6,696 bases of DNA from GCA-2720975 sp964467985 (GCA_964467985.1 CAYXTP010000032.1:1-6696), one strand, 5' to 3'; counted from the first letter of the stretch, positions 1-6,622 are shown. Made by a program: numbers and translations. The notes: generated by a model from the sequence alone, not told the origin.

Positions 1-1
1 A

Positions 2-205
2 GCGGGTCCCGACGGCAATGCTCCCCCAGCCACTCGCGACGAGCAGGCCCTAGCGGAGCATCGCGCCAAGATGCAGGAGTGGCTCGACAGCTACGGCTGG
101 GTAGACCGCGCAGGCGGAATCGCCCGAGTCCCCATCGAGCAGGGCATGCAGGCCGTCCTGCGCGAGGGCCTGCCCGCCCGTGAAGCGAATGAAGGGGAGC
201 GTTGA
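2..205 (+). CDS. Partial small protein with SYGWVDR motif, upstream of coxB (5' end outside window)
   Basis: This frame is open from the window edge to a TGA at 203-205 and gives 67 residues, so the N-terminus is missing. An ATG at 71 lies in frame, but the open frame continues upstream of it. The segment EWLDSYGWVDRAGGIARVPI, followed by a Glu/Gln-rich helix and REGLPAR, resembles a short conserved segment (YGWVDR-x-G-x-x-R-x-PI) that I recall from small uncharacterised proteins encoded beside SCO and cox genes in several phyla. That recollection could not be checked here. No catalytic motif is visible. The visible tail is hydrophilic; any membrane anchor would lie before the window. It is transcribed in the same direction as coxB, 93 bases upstream, which suggests a shared respiratory cluster and perhaps a role in oxidase assembly (inference only). 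Confidence 0.55.
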   Translation, partial: AGPDGNAPPATRDEQALAEHRAKMQEWLDSYGWVDRAGGIARVPIEQGMQAVLREGLPAREANEGER

Positions 206-285
206 TGATGTCCAATTTGCACAAGATCCCTTGCGAGATCCTCCGCCATTTCGGGCAGGCTCGGTCGTCCGCCGCTCGTCCGCTT

Positions 286-290
286 GGAGG
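286..290 (+). promoter_or_regulatory. Shine-Dalgarno sequence (GGAGG) that fixes the coxB start
   Basis: GGAGG is followed by an 8-base spacer and then ATG at 299. This supports ATG 299 over the in-frame TTG at 284, which would place this ribosome binding site inside the coding sequence. Confidence 0.75.
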
Positions 291-298
291 TTGCGCCA

Positions 299-1225
299 AT
301 GTGGGATGAGATCCTCGGTCCCCGCGGCGCCTCAGAGTTCGCCAGCAGAGTCGATCTGCTCTCCCTGTTCGTGCTGGGAGTCGGAGCTCTCTTCTCGCTG
401 GGCGTGTTCACGACCGTGATCGTGTTCAGCATCAAGCACAGGCCTCCGGGGCAGCAGCGGGCCGCGCCGACGCGCGCCGTCCGCGGGTTCGTGGCCCTCT
501 GGACGGGCGTTCCCCTGATGGTGGTGCTGGCCGTGTTCTTCTGGAGCTCCAAGATCCAGGCCGGACACGCCAGCGCTCCGCCCGAGAGCCTGGAGATCTT
601 GGGCAGTGCACGCCAGTGGTTGTGGACCTTCGAACACGAGAACGGCCGTAAGGAGATCAATGCCCTGCATGTTCCCGTCAATGTCCCAATTTTGCTGAAC
701 CTCGAGTCCGAGGACGTCCTTCATCGCCTCTCCCTGCCCGCATTCCGGATCCAGCAGGACACCCTGCCTGGCATCCCCACCCAGATGTGGTTCCGTCCAA
801 CGCGCGAGGGCATGTACCGCTTGTTCTGCACCGAGTTCTGCGGGACGGGGCACTCCTCCATGTCGGGCATGGTTTACGTGCTCGACCCGATCACCTATGG
901 GCACTGGGTCACCGGGGACAGCGCGTCCCTGACGCCCGAGGAGGCCGGCGAAATGCTGTACGCAGCCTTCCGCTGCGACAGCTGCCACGCTCCCTCGGGC
1001 GAGGGTACCGGGCCAGCCTTGGCGGGCAGGTTTGGAACGGACTCAATCCTCGGCGACGGATCTGCAGTCCTCTTCGACACAGCCTACATGCGGGAGTCGC
1101 TACTCGAGCCCAACGTCCGTTTGGCCGAGGGCTACGAGCCCATCATGCCCTCCTACAAGGGACAGCTCGACGAGAGTCAGATCGCCCAACTCAGCGCCTA
1201 CCTCGAGTCCCTAGCCTCCGACTGA
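299..1225 (+). CDS. coxB: Cytochrome c oxidase subunit II with fused C-terminal cytochrome c domain (caa3 type)
   Basis: This subunit takes electrons in through its own heme c and passes them to CuA, then normally to the heme of subunit I. The 308-residue product has two membrane helices, about residues 20-45 and 63-86, that anchor a periplasmic cupredoxin domain at about 95-196. The CuA site is complete: H142 in DVLHRLSLPAF, then C177, E179, C181, H185 and M188 in CTEFCGTGHSSM. The electron-entry aromatics W107 and W109 are present. The C-terminal domain (about 212-308) has the heme c motif C226-D-S-C229-H230 and a probable axial M283 in PIMPSYKG. The start at ATG 299 is chosen from the GGAGG just upstream. 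There is no obvious lipobox or cleavable signal; helix 1 probably acts as the anchor. The stop lies 16 bases before the subunit I gene, so the two are very likely one operon. The unusual feature is its partner: subunit II is fully equipped, while the adjacent subunit I lacks CuB. Confidence 0.95.
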   Translation: MWDEILGPRGASEFASRVDLLSLFVLGVGALFSLGVFTTVIVFSIKHRPPGQQRAAPTRAVRGFVALWTGVPLMVVLAVFFWSSKIQAGHASAPPESLEILGSARQWLWTFEHENGRKEINALHVPVNVPILLNLESEDVLHRLSLPAFRIQQDTLPGIPTQMWFRPTREGMYRLFCTEFCGTGHSSMSGMVYVLDPITYGHWVTGDSASLTPEEAGEMLYAAFRCDSCHAPSGEGTGPALAGRFGTDSILGDGSAVLFDTAYMRESLLEPNVRLAEGYEPIMPSYKGQLDESQIAQLSAYLESLASD

Positions 1226-1241
1226 GCGTCGAGCAGGACCC

Positions 1242-2741
1242 ATGAACACCACCCAAGTACCGGACGCGCGAAGTTACCTGCAGACCCGACGGGGAATCTG
1301 GTCCTGGCTGCTCACCACCGATCACAAGCGCATCGCGATCCTCTATCTGGCGTCGATCACGATCTTCTTTGTGCTCGGTGCCGCGACGACGAGTCTGTTG
1401 GGAATCGAGGCTCTGCAGCCTGAGGGCGACGCCATGTCCCCCGAGAACTTCGATCGGATGTTTACCCTGCACGGCTTGTGCATGGTGTTCTTCTTCCTGC
1501 TTCCGGTGCTCACCGGCGTGCTTGGGAACTTTCTCGTCCCGTTGCGGATTGGGGCGAGCAATCTGGCCTTTCCCAGGCTAAACCTCGCCACTTGGTACCT
1601 CTTCGTCGCAGGCGGCCTGCTGCTGCTTGCGTCCACATTGCACGGCGCAGTGGACGCGGGCTGGTCGCTGCTGCTGCCCTACAGCGCACAGTCCTCCGGG
1701 GCTGAGCTTGTCCCGGCCATCCTGGGTGTGCTTCTGGCTGGCGTCTCGGTGGGGCTGATGGGTCTGAACATGGTGGTCACTGTGCACCGCATGCGCGCCC
1801 CGGGGATGACCTACTGGAAGGTCCCGGTGTTCGTCTGGGGACAGTACGCCTGCGGCCTCCTGCTGGCCCTTCTGACTCCTGTGCTCGTCGCGGCGCTCGC
1901 CTTGCTCCTGCGCAACGAGCTCGGTTACGCGCCCTTCGTGGCGGAAACGAGTGGGGATAGCTTGCTCTTCAAGAAGCTCTTCTGGACCTACGCCAATCCC
2001 GCTCTCCACGCCCCGCTGCTCGCGGGCATCGGCGTGATGACCAAGGTCCTCACCACCATCTCGGGCCGGGTGCTCTACGATCGTCGCAGAGTCATCATCG
2101 CAATCATGGCCATCGCCCTGCTGCACCTGCTCGCCGCGGGCCAGTCGTTCGCGCCCGAGACTCGGGGCATCTACGTAGGCAACCTCTCGTCCCTGTTCGC
2201 TCTGCTCGTTGCCGTCCCCAGCGCCGCCATCATCGTCCACTGGGCCGCCACCCTGCAACCGGGCTCCCAGCGCTTCACGGCCCCGATGCTCTACGTCTAC
2301 ACGTTTATCGGCCTGTTCACCATCGGAAGCGCGACGAACCTGTTCCTCGCGGCCTCACCCCTGGGCTCCCACTTGCAGGGTACGGCGTTCGGCGTGGCGC
2401 ACCTGCACTATTTTGTCGCGGGTGGGGTGATCACCGCGTTCCTGGGCGGGCTGCACTTCTGGTGGCCGGAGATCACGGGCCGCCTGTACCCAGAGATGCT
2501 GGCCCGTGCTGTCGCCGTGGTGGTCTTCGTGGGTTTCAACTTGATGTTCCTACCCCAGTTCCTGTTGGGCTACCTGGGCATGCCGAGTCGCATGCACGCC
2601 TACCCACCGGATTTCCAAGTGCTCAAGGTGCTCTCCTCGGCCGGTGCCACGATCTTGGTCGCCGGCCTCGTCTTGCCCGCCCTGTACCTGCCCTGGTCCT
2701 TTTTCTGGGGTCACAGATCCACATCCCACCCGTGGGAGTAG
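1242..2741 (+). CDS. Heme-copper oxidase subunit I homologue lacking all CuB ligands
   Basis: The 499-residue protein is a COX1-family membrane protein with about 12 helices; typical members have 520-560 residues. Family landmarks are clear: DHKRIAILY near the start, FTLHG (H77, heme a ligand, bovine H61), GNFLVPLRIGA, AFPRLN, LFW (W248), and VAHLHY with H387 (heme a3 ligand, bovine H376) and H389 (heme a ligand, H378). The active site is changed. HPEVY is NPALH at 252-256, so the CuB histidine H240 is Asn, E242 is Ala and the cross-linked Y244 is His. WAHHM is AGQSF at 299-303, so H290 and H291 are Gln and Ser. K319 is I330, D91 is N107, the Mg pair H368/D369 is Q379/G380, and R38 is probably G54. 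The frame has no disruptions and the helices are well kept, so it looks maintained by selection. A weak AGGA lies 3 bases before the ATG. It is probably co-translated with coxB. I infer an electron-transfer or structural role; the family call is firm, the function is not. No symbol is given because coxA would imply an active oxidase. Confidence 0.9.
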   Translation: MNTTQVPDARSYLQTRRGIWSWLLTTDHKRIAILYLASITIFFVLGAATTSLLGIEALQPEGDAMSPENFDRMFTLHGLCMVFFFLLPVLTGVLGNFLVPLRIGASNLAFPRLNLATWYLFVAGGLLLLASTLHGAVDAGWSLLLPYSAQSSGAELVPAILGVLLAGVSVGLMGLNMVVTVHRMRAPGMTYWKVPVFVWGQYACGLLLALLTPVLVAALALLLRNELGYAPFVAETSGDSLLFKKLFWTYANPALHAPLLAGIGVMTKVLTTISGRVLYDRRRVIIAIMAIALLHLLAAGQSFAPETRGIYVGNLSSLFALLVAVPSAAIIVHWAATLQPGSQRFTAPMLYVYTFIGLFTIGSATNLFLAASPLGSHLQGTAFGVAHLHYFVAGGVITAFLGGLHFWWPEITGRLYPEMLARAVAVVVFVGFNLMFLPQFLLGYLGMPSRMHAYPPDFQVLKVLSSAGATILVAGLVLPALYLPWSFFWGHRSTSHPWE

Positions 2742-2823
2742 CGGCGGGAGGAGGATACGCTCCTACCAGAGCAGACACCTCGGCTGAATCTCGGCCAGGC
2801 ACACCGCGATCAAGGAGTACACC

Positions 2824-3180
2824 TCATGCGGGTGTTTTCACCAGACCTGGGGCACCGATGCATTCGTCGTTGGCAGAAAGCGGTTGGGTGCCTGGTTCCG
2901 TCAGTCCGTCCAGCAGACTCGAGATGTCCATCAGGAACAGCTCGAAGTTGAGTGGCGGCCGGACCTTGACGAAGACGAAGGGCCTGCTGTCCTGGGAGGC
3001 ATTGGGCGCCCACTTCGGACCGAGCTCGTGGGTCAGCTAGTGCAACCGGGTTCCATCGTGGTTGATGGTGAAGATCGTCATGGGCGTGGTGCCCTGGCCC
3101 CGCTCGGCCCTCGGCCTGGCCCGCATGAGGATGGTCTCCACGTCGTTCAGGTAGAAGGCCCCGCCTCCAGGCCAGCCCGA
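2824..3180 (-). pseudogene. Remnant of a TolB/PD40-type beta-propeller protein, broken by an in-frame TAG
   Basis: Read on the minus strand from 3180, one frame gives 47 codons, an in-frame TAG at 3039-3037, then 70 more codons to a TGA at 2826-2824. Both sides of the stop read like one protein with PD40/TolB repeats: GGAFYLNDVETILMRARPRA, then TIFTINHDGTRLH, the stop, LTHELGPKWAPNASQDSRP, and FVFVKVRPPLNFELFLMD. The pattern 'DGT-RLxxLTH-G-WAPNxSxD-FVFV-NFELFLMD' is the usual blade of periplasmic or secreted TolB-like propellers. Upstream of about 3170 the frame loses any likeness and meets further stops, so the N-terminal part is missing or scrambled. I see no start codon with a ribosome binding site. 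It runs opposite to all intact genes here, and the intact kinase downstream carries the same class of repeat. The family assignment is from pattern only. Confidence 0.65.
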
Positions 3181-3539
3181 CCTAAATCGCTCACGCGGGT
3201 CCCATGTCCATCAAGGCCTGGCTCAGCCAAGGCACTGGAACCCAGTCCGTATCCAACCGTGGCGCAATCAATCTCAACGAGTGGAGCGGAAGCCATACCA
3301 GAAAGTAGGGACTGCAGCCGTGGAGGATCAGCCGCAAGCGCCGCTCCATGGCGAGGATTGGAGGATGCCGTGCAAGGGCTTGATCGGTACCAGAGCCCTG
3401 ATTGCGCGGCCGATTTGTGGCTGACATTTTCGGCGGCGAGGGCTTCCCGGCCCGTCAAGACTTGGGGTACAGGCCACTGGTTTGCAAGGTCGAACAGAAC
3501 AACGGCTATCCGCCCCAGCTCCCCAGATTCACGTACACC
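3181..3539. other. Stretch without a supportable gene, between two pseudogenes
   Basis: No intact gene is supported in these 359 bases. The plus strand frames have no recognisable protein before the TusA remnant. On the minus strand an open frame at 3191-3427 (78 codons, ATG at 3427) has a stretch from about 3350 down to 3290 with GC-rich third positions (ILAMERRLRLILHGCSPYF), which could be a fragment of a lost gene. I recognise no family in it, and no ribosome binding site precedes it. The region sits between the TolB-like and TusA-like remnants and is most simply read as decayed DNA. Confidence 0.5.
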
Positions 3540-3724
3540 ATGGTCAAGCCTTTTCTCGATTGCCGCGGGCTCAATTGCCCCATGCCGATCGTTCGTATCA
3601 GCCAAGCCATGGCCAAGCTCGATGAAGGTGGCATTCTGAGTGTTCGGCCAAGATCACGGGCCATACGTTGCTACTCATTGACGAGCAATCTGTCACCACT
3701 GCGCAACTCCAACGCCGTGGTTAG
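3540..3724 (+). pseudogene. TusA/SirA-family sulfur carrier remnant with internal deletion and frameshift
   Basis: From ATG 3540 the frame reads MVKPFLDCRGLNCPMPIVRI and then SQAMAKLDEGGILSVR. This is the N-terminal half of a TusA-family protein, including the CPxP motif with the sulfur-carrying cysteine (C13). The TusA likeness stops at about 3647. It resumes in the next frame from 3647 as AKITGHTLLLIDEQSVTTA, the usual end of the family (W-x-K-x-T-G-H-x-L-L), and runs to a TAG at 3722-3724. The middle segment expected between them, about a dozen residues around the conserved (A)TDP...D...W, is absent. Because a block is missing and the frame also changes, a single sequencing error would not explain it. 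The two halves sum to about 61 residues against the usual 75-80. No ribosome binding site is visible before the ATG. Intact members pass sulfur in tRNA thiolation or sulfur metabolism; no such gene is nearby. Confidence 0.72.
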
Positions 3725-4000
3725 CCAACTGACGTCCGAGCCCACGGCAGCTGCCAGAGCATCGAGCGCACCAGCGGGCAAGGTTGTGAAAGACTCTCAC
3801 TTGACCACTCTGCCTGCCCATCCCGCTCCTTGGCCGGTTCGTCCGGGGGCTGAGAGGGGGATGCGGGTCGGTTCCATGCACGGCCGGGACCGGCCCGGGG
3901 TCGATTTGGCGCGAGAGAGTTCCAAGAGGGACCCTTCCTGGACGGTCGGGCACTTTTGGCACGGGTGTCGAGCCCCGCGCGGCTAGACTCGACCTCGCTC
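3725..4000. other. Non-coding stretch upstream of the kinase gene
   Basis: No convincing gene is seen. The frame that overlaps the TusA start runs through to 3986, but after the frameshift point it has no protein likeness. A GC-rich inverted repeat (GGCCGG-GA-CCGGCC, 3882-3895) lies here without a T-run. The promoter for the kinase should be in or near this stretch, but I could not find a pair of -35/-10 boxes with acceptable spacing. Confidence 0.45.
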
Positions 4001-6622
4001 ATGACCCTCGCAACCGGTCAGTCCATTTCGCACTACGAAATCCTGGGCCCCCTGGGCGTGGGAGCCATGGGAGAGGTCTACCGAGCGCGGGACACGCACC
4101 TGAAGCGCAAGGTGGCGATCAAGGTCTTGCCCGAAGAGCTTGCCGGAGACGAAGAACGGCTGAAGCGCTTTGAACGCGAGGCGCGCACCTTGGCCTGTCT
4201 CAGCCACCCTCACGTGGCGCAAGTGTTCGACATCGACAAGGCGGACAGTACGAGTTTCATGACCATGGAGCTGGTGCCCGGCAAGGATCTGGCGCAGCGT
4301 TTGAAGCGCGGGCCACTGGAGGTCGATCAGGCGCTCGAAGTCTGCCGTCAAATTGCGGAGGGCGTAGAGGCAGCACACGAAGCGGGCGTCATTCACCGGG
4401 ACCTGAAACCGGCTAATGTGATTCTCACCCCGGATGGGCAGGTCAAACTACTGGACTTCGGGTTGGCCAAACCGATCGCGCCAGGTGTTGAGGATGGTTC
4501 GATTTTTGGAGGTGAGTTGACCATCGACAAGAGCAATCTGCTGGGAACGCCCGTGTACATGTCTCCCGAGCAGATCCGGGGGCAGGCGCCCGACAAGCGC
4601 GTGGACGTGTGGGGATTTGGGTGTGTGCTGTTTGAATGCCTGACGGGGCGCAAGACCTTTGGCGGTCCAACGCTAGGGGACACGTTGGTCGGCGTCCTCG
4701 AGAAGGAACCCGACTGGTCGAAGCTACCCCGGGAAACGCCGGCGCGCGTGCGCGCGTTGTTGCGGCGCTGCTTGGACAAGGACCCTCGCGCACGTCTGCG
4801 GGACATGGGCGAGGCGCGCATTGTGCTCGGCGAGGGGGAGAGTGACGCGGAGACGAAGAATGCTGTCGAGAGTGCACCGGCGCGCTTGAGCCGGATTCAG
4901 CTCTTGGGTGGGCTGGCGGCGGTGGCCGTCGTGGTATTTGGATCGTCCTGGCTGCTTGCACCCGATGAGCACCTGCGCAATCCCCTCATCGGTGCTACCT
5001 GGACGCACCTGACGAACTACGAGGGCACCGAATTTGGGGCGACCCTTTCCCCGGACGGCAACACGGTGAGTTTTGTTTGGGACAAGGAAGGAGAATTCGA
5101 CCTCTTTACCTGTCAGGTTGGGACGGGTCGGCCCATGAACCGCACCCATGGCTCGAACAAGGTCTGGCACAATTACCTCTCGGACGGAGGATTCAACGCG
5201 GACAGCTCGGAGGTTTGGTTGGCGGGCGGACGCACCCGCCGCCTGAAATTCATGCCCCTACAGGGCGGAGTCTTTGCCAGTCGCTACGCCGAGAAAGCGG
5301 TCTCCATCGACTGGACACGAGACGGCAGTCGCGTTGTGTACCACACGTTCGATGACGGGGATCCTCTATTCGTCGCGCGGGGGAGAGAACATCCGCAGGA
5401 GCCCATCCTGAAGGGCCCGCCGGGGGTCCACCAACACCACCCCCTCTGGTCCTTCGACGACGAACGCATCTTCTTCGTGCGCGGCCGGCCTTCCACGGAA
5501 GACATGGACCTTTGGTGGGTGCGACCGGATGGCCGCGATCCCGAGCAACTGACCCACGGACTGAAGTCCGTCATTTTCCCGGCCCCCATTAGTGAGCAGG
5601 CGATTCTGTTCATCGCGGACGATCGCAAGGGAGCCGGTTTGAGTCTATTTGTCATGGACCTGGACACCCGTGAGTATCAGCGCGTGGAGCAAGGCGTGGC
5701 GCAGTTCACTTCTGTCTCAGCTAGCGCCGATGGCAAGAAGCTGGTCGCCACGGAGAGTCACCCACGGGGAAGCCTCTGGACAATGCCCATCCGCCAGGCA
5801 ATCGTGACGGAAGCGGATGTGAATCCGGTCGAGGACATGCCGACTCTGCGCGCCATCGCACCGCGCTTTCAAGGTGAGGATCTGTACTATTTTTCATCTC
5901 GCGGAAGCGGAGATGGGTTGTGGCGACTCCGGGACGGAAACGCAGAGGAAATCTGGCAAGGTGGCGAGCGCGCGCTCCTGTCCCCACCCTCCTTCTCAGC
6001 CGATGGGCGCTTCGCAGCCATCGTGACCTCGGAAGGATCCAAGGTCGTGCTGAGCTTGCTCGACACAGACAGTTCCGAGGTGGTCGGCCCACTGAATGGA
6101 GGGCTGGAAGTGAGGGGGGCGCCCAGCTGGTCTCCCGATGGCCAGTGGATTGTCATCGCTGGAAAAGACAAGGACGGCCACGCCCTATTCAAGATCGGTG
6201 TAGGCGATCGAAAAGGCGAGATCGAAAGGCTGGTTGAGGGGGAGGTGCTCAATCCCCTGTGGTCGCCTAGGGGTGACATGATCGTCTACACAGGCATACA
6301 GCTCAACGCGCTCATGCCCCTGCGAGCGGTCGATCCGGAGGGGGAGCCCGTGGTCCTCCCGGATATCGGGGTGCGGCGTGCCGGCGAGCGCTACCGTTTC
6401 CTTCTCGACGGCAGCGGGTTGATCTACATGCAGGGTCTGAACTATTCCCAGGACTTTCATCTGCTGGACCTAACCACCATGGAGAGCAGGGTGTTGTCGG
6501 AACTAGAGGGCACAGCGACGATGCGCACCTTTGACGTCAGCCCCGACGGCTCGAGCATCGTGTTCGATCGCGTGCAGCCCAACTCGGACATTGTGTTGAT
6601 CGAGCTGGCCGGGCAGCGCTAG
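4001..6622 (+). CDS. Transmembrane Ser/Thr protein kinase with C-terminal PD40/TolB-like beta-propeller
   Basis: The 873-residue protein (numbered from ATG 4001) has an N-terminal Hanks-type kinase domain at about 12-275. Its motifs are complete: glycine loop G19-V-G21-AM-G24, ATP lysine K41 in VAIKVLP, E60 of helix C, HRDLKPAN with D134 and N139, DFG at 152-154, GTPVYMSPE at 182-190 and DVWGFGCVLFE. It is an RD kinase and should be active. A single membrane helix follows at about 301-319, then roughly twelve propeller-like repeats with (S)PDG or SADG turns (e.g. LSPDGNTVSF, SWSPDGQWIVI, VSPDGSSIVF). These probably form one or two propellers outside the membrane that could sense a ligand or a protein; the ligand is unknown. 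ATG 4001 was chosen because the family starts about ten residues before HYEI; TTG 3956 or GTG 3965 would add residues without likeness. No Shine-Dalgarno is visible. The 3' end is complete (TAG). It stands alone, with no regulator or phosphatase gene in view. Confidence 0.94.
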   Translation: MTLATGQSISHYEILGPLGVGAMGEVYRARDTHLKRKVAIKVLPEELAGDEERLKRFEREARTLACLSHPHVAQVFDIDKADSTSFMTMELVPGKDLAQRLKRGPLEVDQALEVCRQIAEGVEAAHEAGVIHRDLKPANVILTPDGQVKLLDFGLAKPIAPGVEDGSIFGGELTIDKSNLLGTPVYMSPEQIRGQAPDKRVDVWGFGCVLFECLTGRKTFGGPTLGDTLVGVLEKEPDWSKLPRETPARVRALLRRCLDKDPRARLRDMGEARIVLGEGESDAETKNAVESAPARLSRIQLLGGLAAVAVVVFGSSWLLAPDEHLRNPLIGATWTHLTNYEGTEFGATLSPDGNTVSFVWDKEGEFDLFTCQVGTGRPMNRTHGSNKVWHNYLSDGGFNADSSEVWLAGGRTRRLKFMPLQGGVFASRYAEKAVSIDWTRDGSRVVYHTFDDGDPLFVARGREHPQEPILKGPPGVHQHHPLWSFDDERIFFVRGRPSTEDMDLWWVRPDGRDPEQLTHGLKSVIFPAPISEQAILFIADDRKGAGLSLFVMDLDTREYQRVEQGVAQFTSVSASADGKKLVATESHPRGSLWTMPIRQAIVTEADVNPVEDMPTLRAIAPRFQGEDLYYFSSRGSGDGLWRLRDGNAEEIWQGGERALLSPPSFSADGRFAAIVTSEGSKVVLSLLDTDSSEVVGPLNGGLEVRGAPSWSPDGQWIVIAGKDKDGHALFKIGVGDRKGEIERLVEGEVLNPLWSPRGDMIVYTGIQLNALMPLRAVDPEGEPVVLPDIGVRRAGERYRFLLDGSGLIYMQGLNYSQDFHLLDLTTMESRVLSELEGTATMRTFDVSPDGSSIVFDRVQPNSDIVLIELAGQR

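Noticed and set aside
205..309. 34-codon frame starting ATGATG and overlapping the coxB start
   Set aside because: It has no ribosome binding site of its own beyond the overlap with the previous stop, no motif, and ends just inside coxB. Translational coupling is possible but there is no support for a real peptide.
1578..2258. 226-codon minus-strand open frame inside subunit I
   Set aside because: It is a shadow of the clearly conserved plus-strand membrane protein; its Gln/Glu/Arg-rich translation is the usual antisense of a Leu/Ala-rich membrane gene.
2749..2764. AGGAG-GATACG-CTCCT hairpin just after the subunit I stop as a terminator
   Set aside because: The stem is only five pairs, is not GC-rich and lacks a T-run. 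The position after the stop is suggestive but not enough.
3147..3605. 152-codon open frame on the minus strand
   Set aside because: It lies antisense to the start of the TusA-like remnant, whose family likeness is clear on the plus strand. The protein has no recognisable motif and its C-terminal end overlaps the TolB-like remnant in another frame.
2884..3639. 251-codon plus-strand open frame
   Set aside because: It is antisense to the TolB-like remnant and in a different frame from TusA; composition is low-complexity Pro/Arg/Ser-rich, typical of a shadow frame in GC-rich DNA.
3882..3895. GGCCGG-GA-CCGGCC inverted repeat as a terminator
   Set aside because: The loop is only two bases (or four with a shorter stem) and no T-run follows; such GC palindromes are expected by chance in this composition.
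3402..3986. 194-codon plus-strand open frame as an intact gene
   Set aside because: Only codons from 3540 to about 3647 resemble TusA. The part before and the part after the frameshift have no family likeness, so the long frame is a by-product of the deletion.
3956..3989. TTGGCA and TAGACT as a kinase promoter, or TGGCAC as a sigma-54 -24 box
   Set aside because: The -35/-10 spacing would be 22 bases, too long. For sigma-54 the -12 element TTGCW is not present at the required distance.
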